Assembly (NCBI GenBank): GCA_021157585.1
Contig: JAGGWH010000046.1
Location: 1-52,343 of the forward strand
DNA from: Bacteroidales bacterium
GTDB lineage: Bacteria > Bacteroidota > Bacteroidia > Bacteroidales > UBA12170
Length of the DNA: 52,343 nt
Reading direction: 5' to 3'
The notes below the pieces were generated by a model, which made no database searches, had not been told where the DNA came from, and saw nothing but the letters and a program-made list of their open reading frames with translations. How positions within the stretch are numbered: position 1 is the first letter of the stretch; each line of letters starts with the position of its first letter. Both the position numbers and the translations under genes were made by a program. This document shows positions 9,439 through 17,005 of the stretch, in pieces.

Positions 9439-10444
9439 TTCGGGGTTTTGTTTTCACCAAAATTAACAGAATATAAGATATCAACCCAACAACTATAATC
9501 ATTATTGTTTGAGCGGCATGATTTGCCGTTGCATATGCTGCCGCAGCTTTTACCGGCACTTCGTATAATTGACTTAGCAATTCAGTTATAATAAAATGAT
9601 AAGACCCAATACCTCCGGGGACAGGTGCTACAACCCCCAAACTACCTATTCCGAGTACGGTTATCCCATCTGTAAAAGTTAAAAATGAAGTTTCGGCAAA
9701 AGCGTAAAAAGGTAAAACAATCATTAAAAGATAGAGAAGCCAGATAGCAAAAGTATATAGGAAAAACAGTATCTTTTGTTTGAGTTTAGCAATACTCTTC
9801 AAGCCATCCATAAAACCATCGATAAACGATTCTATTTTTCCATAAACTGTAGTTGTTTTTAACCAAGGCTTTAGTTTTCTAAAAATAAAAAGAGAAAGTA
9901 AAATAAGTAAAACCAAGCCTAATACAACAACAATTATTACCATAAAATTGCCATAATATGCTCCCAAAAATGGTTTAACAAGAATTTCGTTTAAAAAGCC
10001 ACCTATTATTTGAATTTGGGTTACTACTACCATAACGATAATAAACAGTAAAACCACTAAATCAAAAACACGTTCGGCTATTACTGTTCCGAATAATGCA
10101 TTAAATGGTATATTTTCTTTTTTACTTAAAAAGCCACAACGGGTAACTTCTCCTAAACGAGGAAGAGCTAAGTTTGCCAAATAGCCCATCATAACAGAGT
10201 AAAAAGTGGTTGAAGTACGCGTTTTATATCCCATTTGTTCGATGAGTAAATTCCAGCGAAGGGCTCTAAAAATGTGGCTGAGAATGGCCAAAATAATTGC
10301 AACCAAAAACCACCAATAATTTGCTGTTTTTAGCTCTTCCCAAAGCTCATTAAAAGCCAAACCACGGAAAGCTAAAAATAATAGAGCTACTCCAAGAGCA
10401 ATAAAAAATAAATATTTTAAAACAGAAATAACTATTCCTTTCAC
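9431..10444 (-). CDS. Flippase-like inner-membrane protein (UPF0104 / LPG-synthase TM family)
   Basis: A 337-residue polytopic membrane protein with about eight transmembrane segments. It carries the family pattern NLALPRLGEVTRCGFLSKKE, then IAERVFDLVVLL, and a late PGGIGSYHFIITELLS. The family includes the membrane part of lysyl-phosphatidylglycerol synthase and YbhN-like proteins, proposed to move or bind lipids. No aminoacyl-transferase domain is attached. It starts immediately after the panD stop and overlaps rfaE2, which would fit a part in envelope lipid or LPS handling, though that is inferred from context only. Confidence 0.85.
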   Translation of the reverse strand: MKGIVISVLKYLFFIALGVALLFLAFRGLAFNELWEELKTANYWWFLVAIILAILSHIFRALRWNLLIEQMGYKTRTSTTFYSVMMGYLANLALPRLGEVTRCGFLSKKENIPFNALFGTVIAERVFDLVVLLFIIVMVVVTQIQIIGGFLNEILVKPFLGAYYGNFMVIIVVVLGLVLLILLSLFIFRKLKPWLKTTTVYGKIESFIDGFMDGLKSIAKLKQKILFFLYTFAIWLLYLLMIVLPFYAFAETSFLTFTDGITVLGIGSLGVVAPVPGGIGSYHFIITELLSQLYEVPVKAAAAYATANHAAQTIMIIVVGLISYILLILVKTKPRNE

Positions 10445-10795
10445 CTATAGCGGAATTTTGTTATTATCGTCGGGAAAGATAATCAAAGGTTTATGCTTTT
10501 TAGCCTCTTCAAAATCCATACTGGCATAAGAAACGATAATAATCTTATCTGTAATGGCAACTTTACGGGCAGCAGCTCCATTAATACCAATTACACCACT
10601 GGCACGTTCGCCTTTAATTACGTAAGTATCAAAACGATTTCCATTAGTAATATTATAAATATGAACACGCTCATTTTCAATGATATTAACAGCATCCATA
10701 AGATCTTCGTCTATGGTGATACTACCAATATATTCAAGATTGGCTTCTGTAATACCAACACGATGAATTTTAGATTTTAAAACTTCAATATACAT
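10445..10795 (-). CDS. panD: Aspartate 1-decarboxylase (pyruvoyl enzyme)
   Basis: A 116-residue proenzyme that decarboxylates L-aspartate to beta-alanine for pantothenate synthesis. The self-cleavage site Gly24-Ser25 (YIGS) and the catalytic Tyr58 (DTYVI) are in the same positions as in E. coli PanD, and the [12 protein letters not shown] segment is conserved. It is first of three tightly packed genes. panC lies nearby (10887-11720) but in a separate transcript. The start codon is only 7 nt from a -7 box at 10803-10810, so its mRNA may have almost no leader. Confidence 0.97.
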   Translation of the reverse strand: MYIEVLKSKIHRVGITEANLEYIGSITIDEDLMDAVNIIENERVHIYNITNGNRFDTYVIKGERASGVIGINGAAARKVAITDKIIIVSYASMDFEEAKKHKPLIIFPDDNNKIPL

Positions 10796-10802
10796 AAGGC
10801 TG

Positions 10803-10810
10803 CAAAATTA
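10803..10810 (-). promoter_or_regulatory. -7 box (TAATTTTG) directly before panD
   Basis: Minus-strand TAATTTTG matches TAnnTTTG fully and ends 7 nt before the panD ATG. Transcription would be expected to start a few nucleotides downstream, leaving a leader of roughly 0-4 nt. Confidence 0.55.
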
Positions 10811-10886
10811 ACCATTATTTTATAATATTGTCAAGCTGTAACACTATTTAGAAATGATTTTTAAAAACTTCTTAGTATTAAAAGCT

Positions 10887-11720
10887 CTAAAGCTCCAAAT
10901 TATCTATTAAACGAACATCCCCCAAAAAGGCAGCAGCACATACTACGGGATAATTTGTTTGATTCCAATCACTTATGGATTGAAGATTATTTCCATCAAC
11001 AATTTGAATATATTCAACACTAAAGTTTGTCTTTAACATATTAATTGCTTCGCTTTCCAAATGAGCCGGATCGAAAGCATTTTTGTTCTGTTTTATAAAA
11101 TTTAGTGCTTTAGAAAGCTCAACGGCAGTCTTACGCTCTTGTTTTGATAGTCGTGTATTTCGCGAACTCATAGCTAAACCGTCTTTTTCGCGAACGGTAT
11201 CTAATCCAATAATATGAATATCGCTTTTCATCTGTTTTACCAAAGCTCTTATTATCGCTAACTGCTGAAAATCTTTTTTACCGAAAAAAGCGAAATCAGG
11301 CTGAACTAAGTCGAATAATCTTTTTACCACTACGGCAACACCATTAAAATGTCCGGGACGTTTTGCACCTTCCATTACAGTTTCTAATGATCCGAAATCG
11401 AACTTCTCCTCCACCTGAGTAGGATACATCTCTTCTACCGAAGGATAAAAAACAGCATCGCAATCCGCTTCTTCCAACATTTTACGATCACTTTCAAAAG
11501 TACGGGGATACTTTTTTAAATCGTCGGGATTATTAAACTGTATGGGATTAACAAAAATACTTGCTACCACCAAATCGCATTGTTCTACAGCCTCAGTTAG
11601 CAAAGCGATATGACCCGCATGCAAAGCTCCCATTGTAGGGACAAATCCTATACTTTTCCCCTCAACTTTTGCTTGACTGATAAATTTATTTAATTCAGCC
11701 TTTTGCTCAAAAACATACAT
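10887..11720 (-). CDS. panC: Pantothenate synthetase
   Basis: A 277-residue cytoplasmic ligase that joins pantoate and beta-alanine using ATP. The N-terminal PTMGALHAGHIAL carries the HxGH motif. NPIQFNNPDDLKKYPRTFES and the later AMSSRNTRLS (KMSKS-like loop) are canonical. Length is normal for the family (about 280). It begins 4 nt after the stop of the CxxS thioredoxin-like gene, so the two are co-transcribed. PanD, which supplies beta-alanine, is encoded just downstream under its own promoter. Confidence 0.97.
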   Translation of the reverse strand: MYVFEQKAELNKFISQAKVEGKSIGFVPTMGALHAGHIALLTEAVEQCDLVVASIFVNPIQFNNPDDLKKYPRTFESDRKMLEEADCDAVFYPSVEEMYPTQVEEKFDFGSLETVMEGAKRPGHFNGVAVVVKRLFDLVQPDFAFFGKKDFQQLAIIRALVKQMKSDIHIIGLDTVREKDGLAMSSRNTRLSKQERKTAVELSKALNFIKQNKNAFDPAHLESEAINMLKTNFSVEYIQIVDGNNLQSISDWNQTNYPVVCAAAFLGDVRLIDNLEL

Positions 11721-11724
11721 AAAA

Positions 11725-12237
11725 CTACTGCTTTTTAAGAATTGTAACTAAATCTTTTTCTATGCTATATATCGGGCTTTCAATAATTCGGCCTATTTCT
11801 TCATCGCCTTTATAAACAATAAAAGTAGGAACACGTTGAATATCCATCGCACTCATATCAATAGCTCCCGCATTCTTTTTTCGGTTTACTGCCAGGTATT
11901 TAATATTAGATATTTGGGCTAAATCTGCTACTTTATAAAAATCGGGCACCTGCATTTTAGAATCGCCACACCAAGTGGCAAATACTACAAGAATATTTAG
12001 GCTTTCATCAGCTTCAAAAGCATTTTTCAAAAAATCTATCGATTCCGTATCGGCAACATAAGCATCATATTTTAATTGTTCATCCTCAAGAAAATCTTGC
12101 GATATGGTTCCTTCCCTATTAACCCAACCAAACAATATATCTCTGTTCACATCGGCATCAAAAATTACTCGATTTACTTCTTGTGCTTGCACCCCAATAA
12201 AAAGCAACATAAATAATCCACTAACAATAGTCTTCAT
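11725..12237 (-). CDS. Exported thioredoxin-fold protein with CGDS active site
   Basis: A 170-residue thioredoxin-like protein with a short signal peptide (MKTIVSGLFMLLFIGVQAQ). The fold is visible: NILVVFATWCGDSKMQVPDF around the active site and a cis-Pro segment RVPTFIVYKGDEEIGRI. The second active-site cysteine is missing (Cys90-Gly-Asp-Ser93), so it cannot act as an ordinary dithiol oxidoreductase. CxxS variants usually form mixed disulfides or act as isomerase-like or binding proteins. It precedes panC by 4 nt with no evident metabolic link. Confidence 0.8.
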   Translation of the reverse strand: MKTIVSGLFMLLFIGVQAQEVNRVIFDADVNRDILFGWVNREGTISQDFLEDEQLKYDAYVADTESIDFLKNAFEADESLNILVVFATWCGDSKMQVPDFYKVADLAQISNIKYLAVNRKKNAGAIDMSAMDIQRVPTFIVYKGDEEIGRIIESPIYSIEKDLVTILKKQ

Positions 12238-12263
12238 AATCCTTATTTTTTAAGAATAAACAA

Positions 12264-12271
12264 CAAAGGTA
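12264..12271 (-). promoter_or_regulatory. -7 box (TACCTTTG) for the thioredoxin-panC operon
   Basis: Minus-strand TACCTTTG fully matches TAnnTTTG and lies 26 nt upstream of the ATG at 12237. Confidence 0.55.
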
Positions 12272-12333
12272 AACATGATTTTTATTGCTATCAGAAAAAA
12301 GATGATTCTTACAGCATATACTTCAAAAGCATT

Positions 12334-12810
12334 TTATCTCAACTCTGTATTAAGGAAAAGTAAAAACTTATCGTAATCCGTTGTGCCAAAATTCAAAACC
12401 TTTATTATTTTATGTTTATTAGTTTTAATAATTGTAAAATCTGATATATTCATAGTAAGCCTAGAGATTAACTCTTTTTTATCATTAATAACTTTAGCTT
12501 TTAAATTCTCTAATGAAGAATATTTACTGCTATTAGCAACAATATAAGTAAAGCTGTCTTGCTTATAATTTTTACTTTTTTCTACAAAAATAGGCAGCAA
12601 ACTTTTTAAGCAGGATTGACAGGCATACTTTGATAAAATGACATAAAAATGCTCTGATTCTGGTATTGACTCATCAAAAGCGGCAAGATAATTGTCAAAA
12701 TCTTTAGATATGTTTGTTTTGCCAGAGCAAGAGAACAGGATAAAAAATATAAAAATCCACTTGCTAAGGTGATGGTATTTGAAATAAACTACCTCTGATT
12801 TCTTGTTCAT
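12334..12810 (-). CDS. Small lipoprotein with CxxC motif, possible thioredoxin-like
   Basis: A 158-residue predicted lipoprotein: hydrophobic stretch to LFSC with Cys28 as lipidation site, preceded by an unusually long polar N-terminus. Residues about 54-75 read YVILSKYACQSCLKSLLPIF, a strand followed by CQSC (Cys64, Cys67) and a helix, as in thioredoxin-like folds. The remainder alternates strands and helices but I cannot name the family. The ATG lies 47 nt inside the preceding gene in another frame. No in-frame start further down would keep the signal peptide, so the overlap is accepted. Last gene of a three-lipoprotein cluster. Confidence 0.6.
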   Translation of the reverse strand: MNKKSEVVYFKYHHLSKWIFIFFILFSCSGKTNISKDFDNYLAAFDESIPESEHFYVILSKYACQSCLKSLLPIFVEKSKNYKQDSFTYIVANSSKYSSLENLKAKVINDKKELISRLTMNISDFTIIKTNKHKIIKVLNFGTTDYDKFLLFLNTELR

Positions 12811-13897
12811 TTTCTTGTTTATACTTTAAAATAAATAATCCAGCATCTGTCGGCATCATTCCAATAGGAGAATAATTTCCATCTACAAACTCATATTCAG
12901 TGATTTCAGAAAAATTAAGATCCGAAACGAGTAAGCTCCAAGAGATATCAATGCTCTTAACAACCTTACCTTCAACTAAATAATCGCTCTTATGCTTATA
13001 TACCCTATACACTAAATTTGTATAGGGATCATAAATTAATTGCAAATATCTAGGTTCTTCTAATGTATATTTCCTTTTATAATTGCCATTCCGTAATTCC
13101 GTAAGAGAAAAAGGTTTGAAACCCTTCTTACTTCCACTCCCAAAAAAGCGAGCCTCCTTTTGGTTTTTATTATAAATATAAATACTGTCATCACAACTAA
13201 ATGAATAAGCAACACCATTATTTGGTAATTCAGTTAATTTGGAATAAAAATCGTTATAAAAGTCTCCATTTTGATAACTTAAAGGAAAGTTGCCAAATAA
13301 TTCTACAGCAGAAATTCCATCTTGTATAGAAACTGCGACTCCTATTTTTCGTGAAAAATAATTATAAATAGACTCTTTATTTTTTATAAAAATGTCGCTA
13401 TAAGCAATAGGCAAATAAAGTTTCTCGGAAAATAACATAGAACTATTCCAGTAAGACAAGGGGAAAGTATTTCCAGCAATTAATGTATCATAACTTAATA
13501 TTTCATACTTTTTATTGGCGAGATTAATTAGTACTAATTTACGTTCGTCACTACAAAGAAGAATCGCTTCGCTCCTTGATTTGAATATCAAATCTGTTCC
13601 TTGTGAGAATTCAATTTCATTGTTTAAAAAACTTAAATCAAATTTTGTACCTATTGCATTTAAATCACCTATAAAAACAGCCTTATCTTTCCATGAGTAA
13701 GAGTAAAGGTAAGTTGAAGATGAGTCAATAATATATTTAAAATTATTCGTGAAATTCCCTATGCTAGTAATATAATTAACATCAACAGGAACAGCGACAT
13801 CCTTAAAACGGATATCGCTGCTTAATTTCTGTTCTTGATTTTTACAGCCAAATAAAAAAATAACGCTCCATGCTACAAAATATACTATTCTTTTCAT
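12764..13897 (-). CDS. Lipoprotein, probably beta-propeller-like (DUF4221-like)
   Basis: A 377-residue lipoprotein (signal peptide to LFGC, Cys18). The body is a long series of beta-strands of the kind seen in propeller lipoproteins of Bacteroidota, for example KDKAVFIGDLNAIG, KLVLINLANKKYEIL and YSFSCDDSIYIYNKNQKEAR. A late EPRYLQLIYDPYTNLVYRVY segment resembles the DUF4221 family; I assign this from memory of the family pattern, without an alignment. It follows the 165-residue lipoprotein gene after 29 nt and overlaps the CxxC lipoprotein gene by 47 bp. Function unknown. Confidence 0.65.
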   Translation of the reverse strand: MKRIVYFVAWSVIFLFGCKNQEQKLSSDIRFKDVAVPVDVNYITSIGNFTNNFKYIIDSSSTYLYSYSWKDKAVFIGDLNAIGTKFDLSFLNNEIEFSQGTDLIFKSRSEAILLCSDERKLVLINLANKKYEILSYDTLIAGNTFPLSYWNSSMLFSEKLYLPIAYSDIFIKNKESIYNYFSRKIGVAVSIQDGISAVELFGNFPLSYQNGDFYNDFYSKLTELPNNGVAYSFSCDDSIYIYNKNQKEARFFGSGSKKGFKPFSLTELRNGNYKRKYTLEEPRYLQLIYDPYTNLVYRVYKHKSDYLVEGKVVKSIDISWSLLVSDLNFSEITEYEFVDGNYSPIGMMPTDAGLFILKYKQENEQEIRGSLFQIPSP

Positions 13898-13926
13898 ACT
13901 AGAAAGTAAAAATTTATTTAAATATC

Positions 13927-14424
13927 TTATTTCTCTGAGAGACTAAGAGGATAAGCCGCAAGAACATTCTTCCCAAAATCTCTTACCGCAATAATTATCG
14001 TACCTTCTTGTTTCGAGTCTGGTCTAACTGAAATAATAAAACGCTTATCAATAATTCCAAGATAAATAGTTTCTGTCATGTACGGAAAAAGTTCCTGCCA
14101 ATTATTTTCTAAAAAATATTCAATTAAATTATTGTCATTATTCGCTTTAATAAACTTGTCAAACTCTTTCTCAACAGAAGAATCACTCTTTGGATATACG
14201 ATAACATCGTCCCAACAATCTACCGCAGGGAGGCAACAAAACTCATCGCCAGGATTAGGCCAATCCAAATTATACACTCTTCTCAAATGTGTACGCTCTA
14301 CTTCAAGTACAGGAGATTTAATCAATTCGGCTGATTTAATATTATTCTCTTTTTCAATTCTTTTTGCGCAGCTAGAAAGAACAACTAAACTAAAAATAAT
14401 GGAGCTAATTTTCAATTTTTCCAT
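13927..14424 (-). CDS. Small unknown lipoprotein with a clustered Cys motif
   Basis: A 165-residue lipoprotein starting MEKLKISSIIFSLVVLSSC, lipobox LSSC with Cys19. The mature part holds FCCLPAVDCWDDVIVYP (Cys63, Cys64, Cys70) and then an alpha/beta region ending RDFGKNVLAAYPLSLSEK. I do not recognise the family. The frame is open for another 35 codons upstream, but those residues would put a second hydrophobic stretch before the real signal peptide, so the ATG at 14424 is preferred. First gene of a three-lipoprotein set transcribed towards 12334. Confidence 0.6.
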   Translation of the reverse strand: MEKLKISSIIFSLVVLSSCAKRIEKENNIKSAELIKSPVLEVERTHLRRVYNLDWPNPGDEFCCLPAVDCWDDVIVYPKSDSSVEKEFDKFIKANNDNNLIEYFLENNWQELFPYMTETIYLGIIDKRFIISVRPDSKQEGTIIIAVRDFGKNVLAAYPLSLSEK

Positions 14425-14628
14425 TTTGTTTCTTTTTAAGGAGTTATAATTTATAACTACAGTGCAATATAGTAATAATATTTGAAAAGAAAAAGGGTTA
14501 ATAAATACCTTTAAACGATTAAAAATCAAGCCGTTATTTTTTCAGAAAAAACACCACATACTCCCTTGCATAGTTAGGTATGCTAACTCAAATTATTCTT
14601 ATTCCATCAACATCCACAAAGAAATTTG

Positions 14629-14636
14629 TACTTTTG
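14629..14636 (+). promoter_or_regulatory. -7 box (TACTTTTG) for the hemerythrin-LuxR operon
   Basis: TACTTTTG fully matches TAnnTTTG and lies 18 nt upstream of the ATG at 14655. It falls inside the upstream extension of the same frame (to 14580), which supports the later start. Confidence 0.55.
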
Positions 14637-14654
14637 TATTCTAAGGCTTTAATT

Positions 14655-15386
14655 ATGCATATCACTAAAGACATGAAAATGGCCGATGCCATTCATCGTA
14701 ATTATTTATTGCTTCCGGTTATTAACAGGTTGGGCATTCAATTGGGATTTCAAGATAAAACAATTGAAAAAGTTTGTGCCGAAAACGACCTTGACACAGA
14801 ATTCTTCCTTACTATCATTAACGCATTTATGGATACTGATGATAGCTTTTCGGAAAGACTTCAGGCACATTCGGTAAGAGATGTGGTATCTTATTTATTA
14901 AAAACACACACCTACTATTTAGAGCGAATTATTCCTGAAATAGAAAACAGAATAAACCTGCTTATCCAACATTCGCAACTAACCAAAGAAGAATTTATTC
15001 TCGTTAAAAACTTTTTTGAAGAATATAAAAAAGAGCTATACAGCCATATCTCTTTGGAGGAAGAACAGGTTTACCCTTATATGGTTGAGATAGCCGAAGC
15101 CTACCGTAAAAAATCGTTAAGTACAGAGCTGTTAGATAAAATAAACCACTATCCTATAAGTAGTTATCAAAAAGAACATTCCGATATTGAAGCAAAGCTT
15201 TTCGACCTTAAAAATATTTTGATTAAATACCTCACAACACCCAACGACAGCTACCTACGAAATAGGGTTTTAATGGAATTATTTACTTTGGAACAAGATT
15301 TGAGCGATCATGCGCGTATAGAAAATATGGTGTTAGTTCCACAGATTATAGAAATGGAAACAACTTTATTAGCATTAAAAAAATAA
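14655..15386 (+). CDS. Hemerythrin-domain protein, candidate diiron sensor
   Basis: A 243-residue soluble protein. Residues about 1-75 resemble the short helical N-terminal domain found before hemerythrin domains in ScdA-like proteins (LLLPVINRLGIQLGFQDKT). The rest is an HHE four-helix bundle with candidate diiron ligands: His in LLKTHTYYLE, His and Glu in SHISLEEE, His in QKEHSDIE, and His and Glu in SDHARIEN. Such sites bind O2, NO or peroxide. The stop is separated by 1 nt from the ATG of a LuxR-type regulator, so the two are translationally coupled and probably form a sensor-regulator pair. The alternative is a repair (RIC/YtfE-like) role. Confidence 0.8.
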   Translation: MHITKDMKMADAIHRNYLLLPVINRLGIQLGFQDKTIEKVCAENDLDTEFFLTIINAFMDTDDSFSERLQAHSVRDVVSYLLKTHTYYLERIIPEIENRINLLIQHSQLTKEEFILVKNFFEEYKKELYSHISLEEEQVYPYMVEIAEAYRKKSLSTELLDKINHYPISSYQKEHSDIEAKLFDLKNILIKYLTTPNDSYLRNRVLMELFTLEQDLSDHARIENMVLVPQIIEMETTLLALKK

Positions 15387-15387
15387 T

Positions 15388-15957
15388 ATGATAGTTATTG
15401 CTACAGCTTCTTTTATTGTTCGTAAAGGCTTAACCGATATACTTAAAGGATTATATACAGGGTGCAAAATAAGCAGCGTTTGCTTTGCCGAAGAGTTAAA
15501 CAAATTAAATAACATAAATAATATTACACTTCTTTTGGCTTCTACCGAAATTATAACACACCTTGACTTAAATAAATTTAAAGAAACTCAACTTATAAAA
15601 TTAATTGATTCGCGCCCTGAATATATTGATACTGACTATACAAATTCTGAGTTTCTTTTTTTAGACGATACCGAGAGTTCCATTTTACATATTCTGAAAA
15701 GGAATCTGGCATTGATGGAAAAAAACAGCTCAAGCACAAAGACAGAATCGATATTAAGCGACCGTGAGCTTGATATAGTTAGGGAAGTCGCTTTAGGACA
15801 AACCAATAAAGAAATTGCCGATAAATTATTTATTAGTGCACATACCGTTATCACTCATCGTAAAAATATCACTCGAAAGCTCGGTATTAAAACCGTTTCT
15901 GGGCTTACGGTCTATGCATTATTAAATAAACTGATAAAAATGGGAGACAATATTTAA
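15388..15957 (+). CDS. LuxR-family regulator with a degenerate receiver domain
   Basis: A 189-residue DNA-binding protein. The C-terminal part (about residues 123-185) is a clear LuxR/GerE helix-turn-helix: LSDRELDIVREVALGQTNKE, then IADKLFISAHTVITHRKNIT. The N-terminal part (1-115) has the strand-helix rhythm of a receiver domain but no phosphorylation pocket. The acidic pair after strand 1 is replaced by ATAS (residues 5-8), and the phospho-acceptor position after strand 3 reads LLLAS (48-52). It should therefore not be controlled by a histidine kinase. Control through the adjacent hemerythrin protein is an inference from the 1-nt spacing. tatC follows with its own promoter. Confidence 0.85.
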   Translation: MIVIATASFIVRKGLTDILKGLYTGCKISSVCFAEELNKLNNINNITLLLASTEIITHLDLNKFKETQLIKLIDSRPEYIDTDYTNSEFLFLDDTESSILHILKRNLALMEKNSSSTKTESILSDRELDIVREVALGQTNKEIADKLFISAHTVITHRKNITRKLGIKTVSGLTVYALLNKLIKMGDNI

Positions 15958-15996
15958 CATCTCCTATCCTAAATCTAACTAAGCCAAAAATATTCC

Positions 15997-16004
15997 TAAA
16001 TTTG
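15997..16004 (+). promoter_or_regulatory. -7 box (TAAATTTG) directly before tatC
   Basis: TAAATTTG fully matches TAnnTTTG and ends 8 nt before the tatC ATG at 16013, implying a near-leaderless transcript. Confidence 0.55.
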
Positions 16005-16012
16005 CCTTGTCT

Positions 16013-16867
16013 ATGGCAGAACAAATAAGCTCAAACAAAAACAAGCGTAAAAAGCAAGCTCCCATCAAAGATGAGAAGGAAATGTCTTTTTGGGATCATC
16101 TAATCGAATTACGGGGCACTTTTATACGTTCGATTTTTGCTGTTTTTATTCTATCCATAGTAGCCTTTTTAAATAAAGATTTTATCTTTAACGAGATTAT
16201 TCTTGCCGTTAAAGACAGTGATTTCATTACTAATAGAGGCTTGTGTTTTCTTGGACAATTAATAGGAATTAATTATTTCTGCGTAAAAGATATAGCTTTA
16301 GAAATTATCAATATTAATATGTCGGGTCAGTTTATGACACATATGTATATTAGTTTTGTTATGGGTTTTATAACTGCCGCTCCCTATATTATTTACGAAT
16401 TCTGGCGTTTTGTAAAACCGGCTCTTTACGACGATGAACGCAAAAACTCGGGAGGAGCTGTAATTATATTTTCTTTTCTGTTTTATTCGGGAGTGCTCTT
16501 TTCTTATTTTTTAATCGTTCCGCTTACTCTAAATTTCTTTGGTTCTTACCACGTTAGCGATATGGTTCAAAATCAAATATCATTAAATTCATATATTAGT
16601 ACTGTTGTTACCGTAACCCTTTCTATAGGCTTAGTTTTTGAACTTCCCGTATTAGTTTATTTTTTAGCTACAATAGGAATTATCAATGTGGAATCTCTGA
16701 AAAAAAACAGAAAATACACCTTAGTAGTAGTTCTAATTCTATCGGCAATTGTAACTCCTCCAGATGTCTTTAGCCAAATATTGGTAACTATTCCCTTAAT
16801 GATTCTTTATGAGTTTAGCATTCTATTGGCAAAACGTGGTGAAAAAAAGAATATAGTATCCGATTAA
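16013..16867 (+). CDS. tatC: Twin-arginine translocase subunit TatC
   Basis: A 284-residue inner-membrane protein, the signal-peptide receptor of the Tat pathway for folded proteins. Six membrane segments are visible. Family motifs include SFWDHLIELRGTFIRSI, YEFWRFVKPALYDDER, FYSGVLFSYFLIVPLTLNFF and AIVTPPDVFSQ. The N-terminus has a basic extension (NKNKRKKQAP), common in Bacteroidota. A TTG codon 6 nt upstream could extend it by two residues, but the ATG at 16013 fits better. No TatA gene lies in the window. Confidence 0.95.
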   Translation: MAEQISSNKNKRKKQAPIKDEKEMSFWDHLIELRGTFIRSIFAVFILSIVAFLNKDFIFNEIILAVKDSDFITNRGLCFLGQLIGINYFCVKDIALEIININMSGQFMTHMYISFVMGFITAAPYIIYEFWRFVKPALYDDERKNSGGAVIIFSFLFYSGVLFSYFLIVPLTLNFFGSYHVSDMVQNQISLNSYISTVVTVTLSIGLVFELPVLVYFLATIGIINVESLKKNRKYTLVVVLILSAIVTPPDVFSQILVTIPLMILYEFSILLAKRGEKKNIVSD

Positions 16868-16958
16868 TATGAAAATGCAGCACTTTTTTAATTTGCTAAT
16901 TTTGAAAAACATACTATATTTGTTATCGGAATTGCTTTGGAGTAATTTATCACTAAAA

Positions 16959-16966
16959 TATTTTTG
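16959..16966 (+). promoter_or_regulatory. -7 box (TATTTTTG) for the outer-membrane barrel gene
   Basis: TATTTTTG fully matches TAnnTTTG and lies 39 nt upstream of the GTG start at 17006. Confidence 0.45.
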
Positions 16967-17005
16967 TAATTCTCGCGTTATCATTAATATATACACTATT
17001 TAAAG

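Noticed and set aside
13515-14449. Plus-strand frames inside the three-lipoprotein cluster
   Set aside because: Antisense to well-supported lipoprotein genes with lipoboxes; no motif of their own.
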